Part shown: one piece after another, positions 24,063-34,452 of the stretch
Numbering within the stretch: the stretch's first letter is position 1
How the letters are laid out: the number at the start of each line of letters is the position of its first letter
Assembly (NCBI RefSeq): GCF_030272615.1
Contig: NC_081412.1
Coordinates: 697,607,156 to 697,671,155 of the forward strand
Direction of reading: 5' to 3'
Length of the DNA: 64,000 bases
DNA from: Cryptomeria japonica
Lineage: Eukaryota; Streptophyta; Pinopsida; Cupressales; Cupressaceae
Made by a program: the position numbers and the translations under genes
Notes under the pieces: generated by a model
Seen by the model: only the letters and a program-made list of their open reading frames with translations
The model's database searches: none
Told to the model about the DNA's origin: nothing

Positions 24063-25644
24063 TGTTGGTATTATGTGAACCGGTATGAGGACATAATGAT
24101 ATTGTATATTGTCACTGATGTCAATATGTGAAGTAAAGTGAACCGACATATGTGATATGTGAAGAGAGAACCGGCATATGTGTGAACTGGTATATATGCC
24201 AAAGTGAAGTGGTATATTTGTTCTAGATGAACATGCATGCCAAGGTGAACCAACATGTAGTCATGGGAACTGGCACATGGAAGCATTGCATTATTATCGG
24301 TTGGTAGGTAGTTTCCACTTCAGAATTTCTGGCTGGAGTACCTCAAGCCTATGCGACTCAATCGGTGATCTTTGTGTGATTAGTTAGTAGTATAATGGAG
24401 AACAGATTGTGTTGCCACGTAAGCCCTATGTGCGTGAAGGATCTTGCATGAAGAAGACTATCCCTATCCACCTTGGGAATGTGCAAAGTTTGTCAAATGG
24501 TGATAATGCATGATGGGTTATCAGCCACCATGAAATCAGTGGATAATGGACGATGGAGAATGTCTTGAGATCAATTCAAGAGTGTTGCATTTAATGCAGT
24601 ATGATTCAACAGTCAGGATTGAACCATTTGAATTGCTTAACCTAATAGGTTTAGGGTTTAGGGTTTTTGCTACCGACCTGTTTATTTCCTATAAGGTCGA
24701 TGTTGTGTTTCTTTCCAAAGTTGTTGGAAAAAGTTGTTTGTGTGTATCCAAGGGAAGTGATACGAGATTCTTGCTAGACAAAAGGAGAGAGGAGATACCT
24801 GCAAAGTGAATGTGCAGAAGGTGGAGAGGAGCCAAAATGGATCTGCATTAGCATTGAGTGCTGTTACCAGATCATTGTAATTCCTATTGATCTTTAACCA
24901 CTTCAATAGTTGTGAAATCCCTTAACAGGGTAGTCTTAACTGGCTTGATACAAATCCTTTAATAGGGTAACTTGAAGTTATTGAGTTCTGGGAAGCTATA
25001 GAGCTCTAGAGATCCTTTAGCTATTGAGTTCTTGAAATCCTCTAACAAGGTAACCCTAACCGGGTTTAACCCTTAACCGGGTATTATAGCCATCCCTTAA
25101 CCGAGTGATCCCTAACAGGATCGGTTGCTAGCAGAACCTATTGTAATGTCTTTAACCGGACAAGGCTCCTAACAGAGCAGACTTCTAAAGAGCTCAAAAA
25201 GTAGTTTATGGGTATTCATCCCCACCGTGGTTTTTTCCTAGTTGGGTTTCCACGTGAAAAATATGTGTGTCATGTGTGATGCTTTTATCTTGTGATGCTT
25301 TGTTATTACCTATTGAGCATATGATGGTTCTGTGTTTTATGCCTGTCTACAAAACATATTGAACTAACTATGTGAAGATCTGATGATAGTTTACCTGTTC
25401 ATGCATGAGGGTGTAGTGGTACTATAGTATTGAGCTAAGAGGAAAGCCTACTGAGTAACTGGTTTATGATTGTTTTAGTTGTTTAGGGTCTTACCGATTG
25501 CACTTTGTTTCAACCAGTGTCATTGCTTGCTTGTCACTTGGAGTATTTGCTGACAAACTAGTTTTTGATAGTATTTTGCTTGTACTGATTCACCCCCCCC
25601 TCTCAGTACCAGTTTGGTACTATTCGTTCATCATTGAGTTATCA
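24063..25644 (+). repeat. 3' LTR of element B
   Basis: 1,582 bp and nearly the same as the 5' copy, with U3 block at 24109-24124, GATCC-CTAACA-GGATC at 25107-25122 and C-tract hairpin at 25582-25609. Confidence 0.95.
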
Positions 25645-26270
25645 AAAGAGCTTGAAAGATGAACTTACTACTACTAATGAGTATAAAGAAAAATTCAACG
25701 CTAGCTCAACTAAGCTGGATGAGATGCTGAAAAGTCAGAAGAATAAAGGTGACATGGGAGGACTTGGATTTGAGAAAGGAGAAAGCTTTGGATTTGGTCA
25801 AAGCAATTATTAGAAGAACAAGAAACCTCCGGTAAGACAACCTAATGCTTATAAATTCAATGGTAAATATTTTGTTTGCAATAAATTTGGTCATATGGCA
25901 AGTCAATGCAGAAATATAGCTAATAAAAATTATTCATCATTCTTCAGACAATTTTTCAATTGCAATAAAGTCAATTGAATGAAAAAGTATAGTAAATAGG
26001 AGAAATGTAAGATGCTATACTTGTGGAAGATTTGGACATATTTCTAACCAATGTAGATAAAAGGGAAATCAAGGTAATTCAAGGCCTAATCAGAGAAACA
26101 ATATTGTTTGCTATGCTTGCAACAAATCCAGTCATATTGCAAAATTTTGTAGAAGCAAGAATGTGAGCAAGAATGCTCTGGAAGAAAAGAACAAAGCGGA
26201 TGAAAAGGGAAAAGTGAAAGTTAAAGAGATAGGGGGAAGATTTTTATGTAGATCCTTAAAACCCCCTTTC
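25645..26270 (+). pseudogene. H ORF1, C-terminal zinc-knuckle part
   Basis: It continues the ORF cut by B, after the duplicated AAAGA, although in a shifted frame. The reading gives LKDELTTTNEYKEKFN, then LDEMLKSQ and GGLGFEKGESFGFG, a phrase typical of copia Gag before the knuckles, then PVRQPNAYKFNGK as in D. Four knuckle positions follow: FVCNKFGHMASQC (first Cys lost), a worn NCNKVN one, CYTCGRFGHISNQC near 26010-26055 and CYACNKSSHIAKFC near 26110-26150. Stops and frameshifts are frequent. The similarity to D ORF1 shows that both descend from one four-knuckle Gag-like gene. Confidence 0.75.
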
Positions 26271-26476
26271 TAAGATCTATAATCACTTGCGGATGGTTGT
26301 AGATGACTATTTATCACATTGTGTGTGAAGTGAAAGAAAAGAAGAGTGTGGCAAAGAAGTTTGTGTAGCTAAAATAGAGCTTGTGAAGATTCAACGAAGA
26401 TTTCTTGCATTTGGTTGAAGTTAAAAAGGTATTTTCTTAAGTTCATAGCTATTTGTTCATAACCTATATTTCGATA

Positions 26477-27826
26477 ATGGAATATTTTGGTTCTAGTGTG
26501 GCAACTCCATCAGTTGTTGAGATAAGTGATAGGGCAAGGCTGAAATTCAAGAAGCATCCATACAAATCAATGGAAGATGATCTGAATGGTGCATTTTCAT
26601 ATATTCTGTACGACACATTGCATGTTGAAGACATTAGGGAATACATCCACTATAATATTTAGGAGATTGGAAATTCTAAAATGCTATCACTTTACACCAA
26701 GCACATGATGGATGGTATGGGCAACCTCAAACCCAATTTCAAATCTTTGTAGTGTAAGGATTTCATTCAGTTCATGAACTTTCTGGTTTTCGATGAACCC
26801 AAATGGGTTAGGTACATTTTGATTAGGGTCCATGATGAATTCATATGGCCAAAAAAACCATACAAGATTACTAAGAACACAATCCAGGTGGTAACATGTT
26901 TTAATGCAATTGGTGAAGTCCCCAGTCTAAGAAATGTGAAGAACACAACAGTGACAGAGGTAACTAGTTCCTAGCATGATAACATATCAATGACAATAAG
27001 CAATATTATTGAGTATGGTGTGAGATTCACATCCATGGTAATAGGATATATGGTATATCAATCTAGAAGAGAAAACTCATTCTCTGGTACAACAATTTAT
27101 GCAAAATATCAAATTCTAAAGGAAAACAAGATGTATGACCTATGTGGAGTATTGTTGAGTGAACTTATGAGTGATTTGAAGAAGACTAAGAAAGATAAGA
27201 AGCATGTCTTTAAGTTTGACACTTTGATTATCTATTTGGACTTCTATTTCATGAATGAGATCCCCAGTATAGGCAAAATTCAATGGGCATATGACAAATC
27301 GATGGCAGTACATATCAAGGAAGTCTTACAAGGATTAGGAGATTCTCAAGAACATAAATCTATCCTATGGGGATACTTCAAATCCTTCCAAGGCATGATG
27401 CAAAGTAGGTAAAGGATCCCAAAGGAGGTTGTGGAGAAGTATGAGGACACCATTTGCTTCATGGTGGAGACCGACCAATGTCTAATGGAAGTTGTTGAGC
27501 CAAGAACAATATGGATCATGCCCATGGGGTATGAAGTTGATGCTCATACTTTTGACATGTATGCTCAACATCTCTTGAGTAAGATGGTAGATGAGAAGGA
27601 AGAAAGCTGTGGAACATATAAGGAGAGAAGTTTAGGCTTGCACTCACAATTTCCCAAGCTCAGTATGCAGCAGAGAGTAAGGAAACAAGTAGAACAACTC
27701 GCTGAAAAATATGGGAATAACAAAGGAAGCAATTCGCAGGGTCAGAGAGATGAATATCCTGAAAGAGGAGGGAATGGTTCAACCCAATACGATTAAATCG
27801 GTGACTCCTCTGAATCTAAGGAAAAC
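26477..27826 (+). pseudogene. H ORF2, N-terminal part: conserved unknown protein, broken
   Basis: One frame runs from ATG 26477 to the insertion point of F at 27826, cut by stops near 26660, 26750, 26972, 27410 and 27794. Conserved positions shared with D and G: YIHYNI, VR.IL.RVH.EF.W, KITK, a GEVP.LR.V segment, VRFTSMVIGY, KKDK...FKFD.L, IPSIG, EKYEDTICF and VEPRTIW..P.GYE. The C-terminal end is Lys/Arg/Gln-rich (QRVRKQVEQLAEK). No named family is recognised. The reading resumes in frame at 36427, since AAC at 27824-27826 is followed by CAA at 36427-36429. It probably had a structural or nucleic-acid-binding role, but this is inferred only from charge and position. Confidence 0.75.
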
Positions 27827-28660
27827 TGATGCAGGAGCACTAGAGTAGTTCTTACTGGTTTGAGCAGTTAGCAGTGCAATTGCTTGGAGATCATGACATT
27901 TCTTCTGGTTTGAGAGTTTAGCATCGTGGATTTGGATTTATCACCTTGAGTTTGTTTCCTTTATCATGTTTGAGATTCATGGAATTTGGATTTGATCCCG
28001 GTGAGATATCGATTCCAGTATTGGTTCGGTATTGGTGTGTTCTTACCGGTTGGTCTTATAGAGTGTTTAGCGAAGTTGAATCGGGTTGTGGTTGGGTTTC
28101 ATGACTTGCAGATCTTTAAGTAATGTTATTTGTGCCTTGTTCGATTTTCTTGATGAACCGGGTGATGTTTTATGAATTTTGGAGATGTTCTTGGTGATTT
28201 GGGCTGACATGTTATTGTTAGCATGTTTCATTATGAACCGGTTGGTCTTTGGCCGACTTGCTCGATTAGTTAATGCTTGCGGATGGTATAAAGGGAAAGT
28301 TTTGAGATTCATTTTGGGGAGAGAGGACAAAGATCAAAGAAAGAATATATTGAGTGAAGATATAGTTTTCGGGGAGATTTCGGTCTAGTAGGACCGAAGT
28401 CAAGATGGCTAAGGTCCGGATCAGTATAGAATAGTGGAAGCTATTACCGGATGATGATTTTTTGATAGGATGATCTGTAAATCTTAGATATGTGTTGTAA
28501 GAATTTTTTATAATCCTGGGCTATGGTCCAACATGTGGAAAATGTAATTCATTAAACTATTATAAGAATTTTTCATACTGATTACCGGTTATGTATTTTG
28601 GTTGTTTTATCAGTTGCTCTTTCTACTTTATTTGGTGTTGTGTTGCCGGTATCTTGCATG
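27827..28660 (+). repeat. 5' LTR of F, first part (split by D)
   Basis: About 90 percent similar by eye to 35529-36365. Element D enters at 28661 after GCATG. The remaining 65 bases of the LTR are at 35226-35290. Confidence 0.88.
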
Positions 28661-29430
28661 TGTTAGGATTCCCATAGATACTGAGAGGTGGGGGGTGAAT
28701 CAGTGTCTAACTGGTGAGTTGAATTTCTTGACTTAAAACATGTAGAACATATTATAATAGTGTACCAGTATGCAATAAATAATGCAATAAACAAAAATGA
28801 AAGTAACCACATAAGAAACACACCATAACACAAGATTTTAACGAGGAAACCTAGTGTGGGAAAAACCTCAGTGGGATTTGTGACCCACAATATTCACTTA
28901 CTGGACAATAAGGGAATATTACTTACAAGAGGGGGCCTCCACATGTAGGAAGGCCAAGTGCCTAGAGTTCACTGCTCAATGGGAAGTCTCACTGACTTAC
29001 AATATGGATTATGCAAATCCAATGTCTTGTATTGCTTTACAATAGCATCTTCAATGCCAGATTCAGTACCAGTTTCTACTATGTTGTTTACATATACCCC
29101 TTAACCTATATTTCACATAATAGGTTTTCCTTCTAATTTTTCTCCATACATATAAAATGTCTACAATGATCTCTCTTATATATGAGATTCATTTTACAAC
29201 ATGCCAAGTCGGCTTACAAAGTTTTTACAATAATAAACAAAATATAATATATCATAAATCTTGTCAGCCTCTGTGTTGGTATGCTTCCTTTTTCCGTCGG
29301 TGTCGGTGTAGAGTGTGATCTATTGATGCTGGTGTGATGCCTTGCTGGTACCATAGGATTGTAAGTTTGCCATCAATGACAAAACCTTCAATCACCTTCA
29401 ATGTCTCATTGGAGTGTGCATATGCCAACA
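28661..29430 (-). repeat. 3' LTR of element D
   Basis: 770 bp. On the minus strand it begins TGTTGGCATATGCAC and ends CCTAACA. The U3 block lies at 29367-29382, a TATA-like TATATAAGAG at 29173-29182, and the C-tract hairpin at 28677-28707 (stem GATACTGA with TCAGTGTC). Confidence 0.93.
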
Positions 29431-29597
29431 ATCTCCCCCTTTGGCATTGATGGCAACACTCATGAGAAATTTCAAAAGTGTATCAAAAAATGTGAGGTCC
29501 AAAAGTGTTACCAAAAATGTGTGCTCCCCCTGAGCATATGATTCCTGTGATATTGAATTTTCTCATACCACTACTCCCCCTTTGGCATCAATGACAA
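29431..29597 (-). other. Polypurine tract region of D
   Basis: On the minus strand block 1 is at 29573-29597 (TTGTCATTGATGCCAAA then GGGGGAG) and block 2 at 29431-29456 (TTGCCATCAATGCCAAA then GGGGGAGAT), touching the 3' LTR. Confidence 0.85.
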
Positions 29598-29782
29598 AGG
29601 TTGTCAAGATGTCAGTAGAGTTTGTGGTTTCAACCTTGTAATTGGGTAGTTACAATTTGAAATAGATATGTCAAAATTAAGTTTATACTCTCCATAAAGT
29701 TTTTACTATCTCTGATAGTTGTTTCTGTCCTTTGAACTGTACCAGTGAGATGTTGCATGTGCTCTGCCGGTGTCCTTTGTCC

Positions 29783-32700
29783 CTATACAAGTGCCTCAGA
29801 TATCTCTTTCTGAATGAATGCTAGATAGTCCAATTTTGGACTCAATCTTAACCTTATACTTTTTTCCTTATTCTCTATTTTCTCCTTTTCTCTTCCCAAC
29901 TTTAGTAATTCATCCTCAAAATTTGTTATCTGCTGTTCAAAAATTGATAGTGTATCTGGTGAGTTAACAAAATTATTTGCAAGTTTATTTATTTCATCCT
30001 GTACCTTGCTTATTTTCTTATCTATATCAGCTGTTAGTAGGTTTGTCTTGCAGGTGTCTTTGTACAAAGTCTTGAACTCTTTTAGTAAATTACATAGTTC
30101 TGGTAGAAGTGTGTCAAATTCTCTGGTACACTTCTTTATCTCATTTTCAAAGAATTTTTGCTTTTCAATTTCTACCTTATTCTTCAAAGCCTCTTGCTCA
30201 ATTGTCACTATGTTTTCATTGATGTATTTTGACAAAATTTTAATTTGATTTAATGAATCCTTATTGTCTATGTTACATTTAGGAGCTAGCCTCTTCAAAA
30301 TTGGTATGGTATCATCTATAGCCTTATAAGATTTTGAGCTGCAATCTATTATCTTCTTAATTTAATCTAAGAGTACTTTTGTTGCATTGGTTGATTTATA
30401 GCCTACTGATGAGGAACCAATATTTTGAATACCGCCGGTGGTAGAAGTAACCAAGCTTGTTGTGACCTCTGGTAGGTCAGTCTATGTTTCCATTTCTTTA
30501 AGCAATGGTTTTTGGTCTTCTCCAGTTGCTAGTGGAGTTGTTTCCATGTGAACCTGTCCCTGTTCTAGAGCCTGTTGCTCTTCTTGTCTCTCTGTTTGTT
30601 GCTCTACCTCAGTTTGAGTATGAGTTTCTACCTATTGTTCTTTGTCATCTGTCGATCTCTCTTGTGTGTTATCAGTTTTCTTAGCTACCGGTGGCGTACT
30701 ATCCATGTTTGTCTTACCAGTTGTATCTTTGTCCACCACAATGTTGATCTTTTGTGTATCAACATCTACTATATATAAGACTTCAGGATTAGGATTGATA
30801 TCCTGTTCATTCATACTTTTAACTGTCATTTGATCTTCTATAGTTGTTGTTGTTGTTGTTACCGATGGAGTAGTCAAAGGAGGTGGGGTTAAGTTGTCTT
30901 TAACTTTGATACTAGGTGGTCCACCAACTTTACCTTTACCCTTGTCCTTGTCCTTCTGATATACCTTTATAGGTTTATGGCTCATGTATTCTTTCTGTTT
31001 TTCTTTTTCAACTAGGAATGTGTCCCATGCATTTTTTGTTTCTTTAGTCACCTCATTAACTCTTCCTGCTAGTAATGCAATGTGTCGGTGTGCAGCAGAG
31101 AATACTGACCGGTTGGCTTCAACAATTAAATTATCAATTTCTTTGGGTGATTTCACCATGTACACAGCAAGTAGCTTTTCTATCTTGATTTTCTTGTCAA
31201 GTTCTACTACCGCTTGTCTTCTTGCTTCCAATCTTTGAAATAATTCATTTGGTACTTCATCTGCTACTTCCATGAAAAATTTCTTATACATGTCCATGTG
31301 CAAAATAACATTATTTTCTACTTGTTCTTTTTCATCTGCTGTCAGAGTGTTATACAATTTTTCTATATTCTTTAGTTTTCCTTCCTTTGTAATTTCATTC
31401 AACAATATGTCAAGGGGGGCCATGTCCTGATATGTCCTCTTCTTCTTCTTAGGTGTTAGTTTCTTCTTTGGTGTCGTCTTCTTAACCGAAGATCTCACTG
31501 CTTGTTTTTGTCTTGTCCTTCTGGGTGAGGGTGTGGTTGTTGATGAGGGATCTCTTTTTCTTACAACTCTCTTGAAAGTTGTAGGCATGTCATTCTCTGA
31601 AGAAGTGCCTACCGGTGATAGGTGATTTTCAGGTTGTAAAGCTCCTAACTATTCCTCAGTAATACCTGTTTGTTTCATCACATATTCTTTAACGGCCTTT
31701 GCCTTTCTATAACCTCTTCTCAGAAATGCTTCAACCTTTTTCACTCTCTTCTTAGATTGAATTTGTTTTTCTATGGTCTCAGCACTACCAAATATTTCTT
31801 CCTTTGGTTCATTTGGTGCTTCTAGAAGTGCTTTAGCATATGTTTCAATGATGAGGTCATTAGTCTCATAACCCATTTCTGTTACCCAAATTGTCCTTGG
31901 GATGACTCCTTCCATCCATATCTCATCCTTTTTTATTACAAAACATATTTCATCCTTGTATTTGTCAACAATCTTTTCTGATAATCTGATTCTCTTCTTC
32001 ATTTTGGCCTTAAGTTCTTGAAAGAAATCATGGATATTGTTTTCCTTATCTTCTCCCATATTGTTGAATAATTTTGTTAGCTGTTTACCTACCTGTATAT
32101 CAAATCCAAGTTCTTTGTAACCTATACCAGGAACTTGTTTGGTTATATGTAGCATCAAACATACTAGCAGATTTCCAAACCTAAAAGTTCCTTTCTTATC
32201 CTTCTTAATCTTGCCTAGGTTGTCAATTAACTCATCCTTTAACCACTCACATATATCAATTTTTGCATTATTTGTGATCATGTCATAAGCACTCTTAATG
32301 CATAAACTTGAGACTGAATTGAGTCTATTTGCATGAGTTTCTTTATACCCTAATATCATGCTAACAAATCTCACATTTATATCTGTTACATCATTTACCC
32401 TTAAGGACCTTCTGTCAGATGTTGCACTAGTTAGCTTAGTAATTAGGTCATTTGAGACCTTCTTGGTTTTATCTAGCCTTTTATCGATGGTCGGTAACCC
32501 CGTGATAGCTTTCACAGCTTCCTTGGTGATTTTGTGAATTGCATCTAACCAGAAAAATTCACCATGTACCCTTCTTAAGACTATCCTAATCACATCCTTG
32601 GGAAATTCAGGGATGCAGAGGATTTTAGTAAATCCTAGGGTTTCAATGATTTTATGTTCCGGTTTTACATTTCCGAATTCATCACATATGATAGATTTAT

Positions 32701-32923
32701 ACATTGTTTTGATTTCTTCATTTCTTAATTCCTCTATATTGTAGTGGATGTAAATTTTGGGGTCTTCAGCATAAACAACTCCTTTTGGAATTTGAGAAAA
32801 AGCACCTACATTGTCATCTTTCTTTGCTACCTCAGGAACAAGTTGAAACATGGGCCTAGGGCATTTTATGACTTCAACTATAGTAGGGTTTGCTATATAT
32901 TCAAGTGCAGAGGTGGATGCCAT
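29783..32923 (-). pseudogene. D ORF2: unknown protein of about 1,046 residues, four nonsense codons
   Basis: From ATG at 32923 a single frame stays open to 29783 apart from TAG at 31649-31651, 30632-30634 and 30482-30484 and TAA at 30362-30364, changes one would expect from CAG or CAA decay. Residues 1-424 form a globular block conserved with G and H (RRVHGEFFWL, HKITKEAVKAITGLP, VRFVSMILGY, KKDKKGTFRFGNLL, VDKYKDEICFVI, IPRTIWVTEMGYE). A very basic stretch follows (RRTRQKQAV, KKTTPKKKLTPKKKKR), then helical regions, a Thr/Pro/Gln-rich linker and a C-terminal coiled coil of about 170 residues. No protease, RT, integrase or RNase H motif was found. The basic stretch could bind nucleic acid or act as a nuclear signal. 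I do not recognise the family. Confidence 0.85.
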
Positions 32924-33376
32924 GATGATAAATACCTTTTTCTATCTTTTGATGGATTGATTGCTTGAAGTGCTTTGCCTCTTTGCTTAAAATCCCTTAG
33001 CTCTGCAAATTTCACGCTCTACAAATGTTTGAAATCATGGTGAATTGAAATGGAGCCAAAACCATGAATTTATAGTGTTTATTTGCCATCTACCATAATT
33101 AATGCATGTCGGTTGAGTATTCACTTAACATTGTCTGCCGGTAATGAAGTAATTTCCAACTTCTCATCTCTAACCAAGGGAATAATAGCATATGTCTCAT
33201 TTATTGCCAAACCCTCAAAGAAAATTTTCTTCAATTTGATGAAGAGCTTCTTGTTGGTGGAGTACTACTATGTCCTGCCGGTGAAGCATCACTTTGTCCT
33301 GCTGATGAAGCATTGATTGGTTCTACCAGTGGAGGAGTATTCCCAACATTTAGGTCATAATCCATTGTTTTGAGAA
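32924..33376 (-). other. Spacer between ORF1 and ORF2 of D
   Basis: In the frame shared by both ORFs this stretch has about ten stops, so it is non-coding. On the minus strand it holds CTATAAATTC (TATA-like, about 33065-33075), some 145 bases before the ORF2 start, and AAGGTATTT at 32930-32938. It could be a leader or promoter for separate expression of ORF2. Confidence 0.45.
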
Positions 33377-34412
33377 TTATTGCTTTACCTCTTCAACTTT
33401 TTCTTTCCCTTTCAAGCTAGAACTTTTGTTATCTGCCGGTGATCCTTTACTTCTACAAAATTTTGCAATATGCCCAATCTTGTTACATGCATAACAAGTT
33501 ACATTATTTTTATGAATAGCTTTGCCATAACCTATGCCAGTTTGTGTTCTACATTGATTAGATAGGTGTCCAAATCTTCCACAAACATAACATCTTACAT
33601 TCATTCTACAATTTTCAGAGTTGTGACCAGCTTTGTTACATTTTGAACATTGATCGGTGGGTGTGTTGATGTTCTAATAATTTCTAGATCTACATTGATT
33701 TTCTCTATGCCCATACTTATTACAGTTAAAGCATTTTCCATTGAATTTATAAGCATTAGGTTGTCTTACCGGTTTGCTATGATCTTGAGTGTTTGCAGTA
33801 CCGGAGATTTCTCCTGATTCAAAGCCAATTCCACAAGTATCAAAATTAGGTTTTTGAATCTTCAGCAAGTCACCAAGTTCTTCTGAGCTTTTCTTGAGTT
33901 TGTCTTTGTGTTGATTTGAAATATCTAGTTCTCTTTGTAAGATCTCTTTCTGTCTCATCAGTTCATTTGAGTCATTCTATGTATGCATCAAATCTGTCTT
34001 CAAAAGGTCATTTTCATAGCTGAGTCTTGTGTTCTCATTTGCTGCATCACTTAGTCTTCTAGTCAATTCTTCTTCATTCTTCTTCCTATCTTCAATCTCT
34101 TTACAAAATCTCATAGTCATATCCTGCATTTCATTCTTTGTAGTTATGTTCTCCAATTTCAGCTTACTTAACATATCATTAAGTGATTCCTTTTCATCAT
34201 TCTCATTTTGCATCTTTTCACAAATTTCTCTTCTCTTATTTCTTGCAATAGTAAGATTCTCTTGAAGTGCTTGAATGATATCCTAAGCTTCTTTTAGATC
34301 ATCTTCTAGTTTGATATTTTTAAATTTTTCTGTATCATAGTCTAAGAGAGCTGCTTCAAGTTGCTTCATCATATTTTCTATGTCTACCAGTGTCAAGATC
34401 TTCCTCAAGTTG
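33377..34412 (-). pseudogene. D ORF1: Gag-like, coiled coil plus four CCHC knuckles, few stops
   Basis: A single frame starts near 34375-34412 shortly after the primer site and ends at 33377, with nonsense codons near 34285, 33975 and 33675. The first ~230 residues are an almost continuous Glu/Lys/Asn-rich coiled coil. Then come SSEELGDLLKIQKPNFDTCG, recalling the copia Gag pre-knuckle phrase, and PVRQPNAYKFNGK. Four intact knuckles follow: CFNCNKYGHRENQC (33692-33733), CSKCNKAGHNSENC (33608-33649), CYVCGRFGHLSNQC (33551-33592) and CYACNKIGHIAKFC (33455-33496). The tail is Lys/Glu-rich. Such a protein would coat and package the element RNA. Confidence 0.85.
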
Positions 34413-34438
34413 TTAGGCTTTTGAAAATAGAGGACCAG

Positions 34439-34452
34439 GCTCTGATACCAAT
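34439..34452 (-). other. Primer-binding site of D
   Basis: On the minus strand the bases after the LTR read ATTGGTATCAGAGC, the initiator-Met tRNA site. Confidence 0.92.

Larger units (their letters stand above)
18132..25644 (+). mobile_element. Element B: complete Ty1/copia retrotransposon
   Basis: LTRs at 18132-19702 and 24063-25644 flank gag-pol, with the target duplication AAAGA at 18127-18131 and 25645-25649. It sits inside ORF1 of H. The LTRs look about 95 percent identical by eye, yet the ORF contains more than a dozen stops and at least one frameshift, two of the stops shared with element A. That suggests it was copied from an already defective parent. All copia domains are present in order, so this is the reference copy for A and I. 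Confidence 0.95.
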
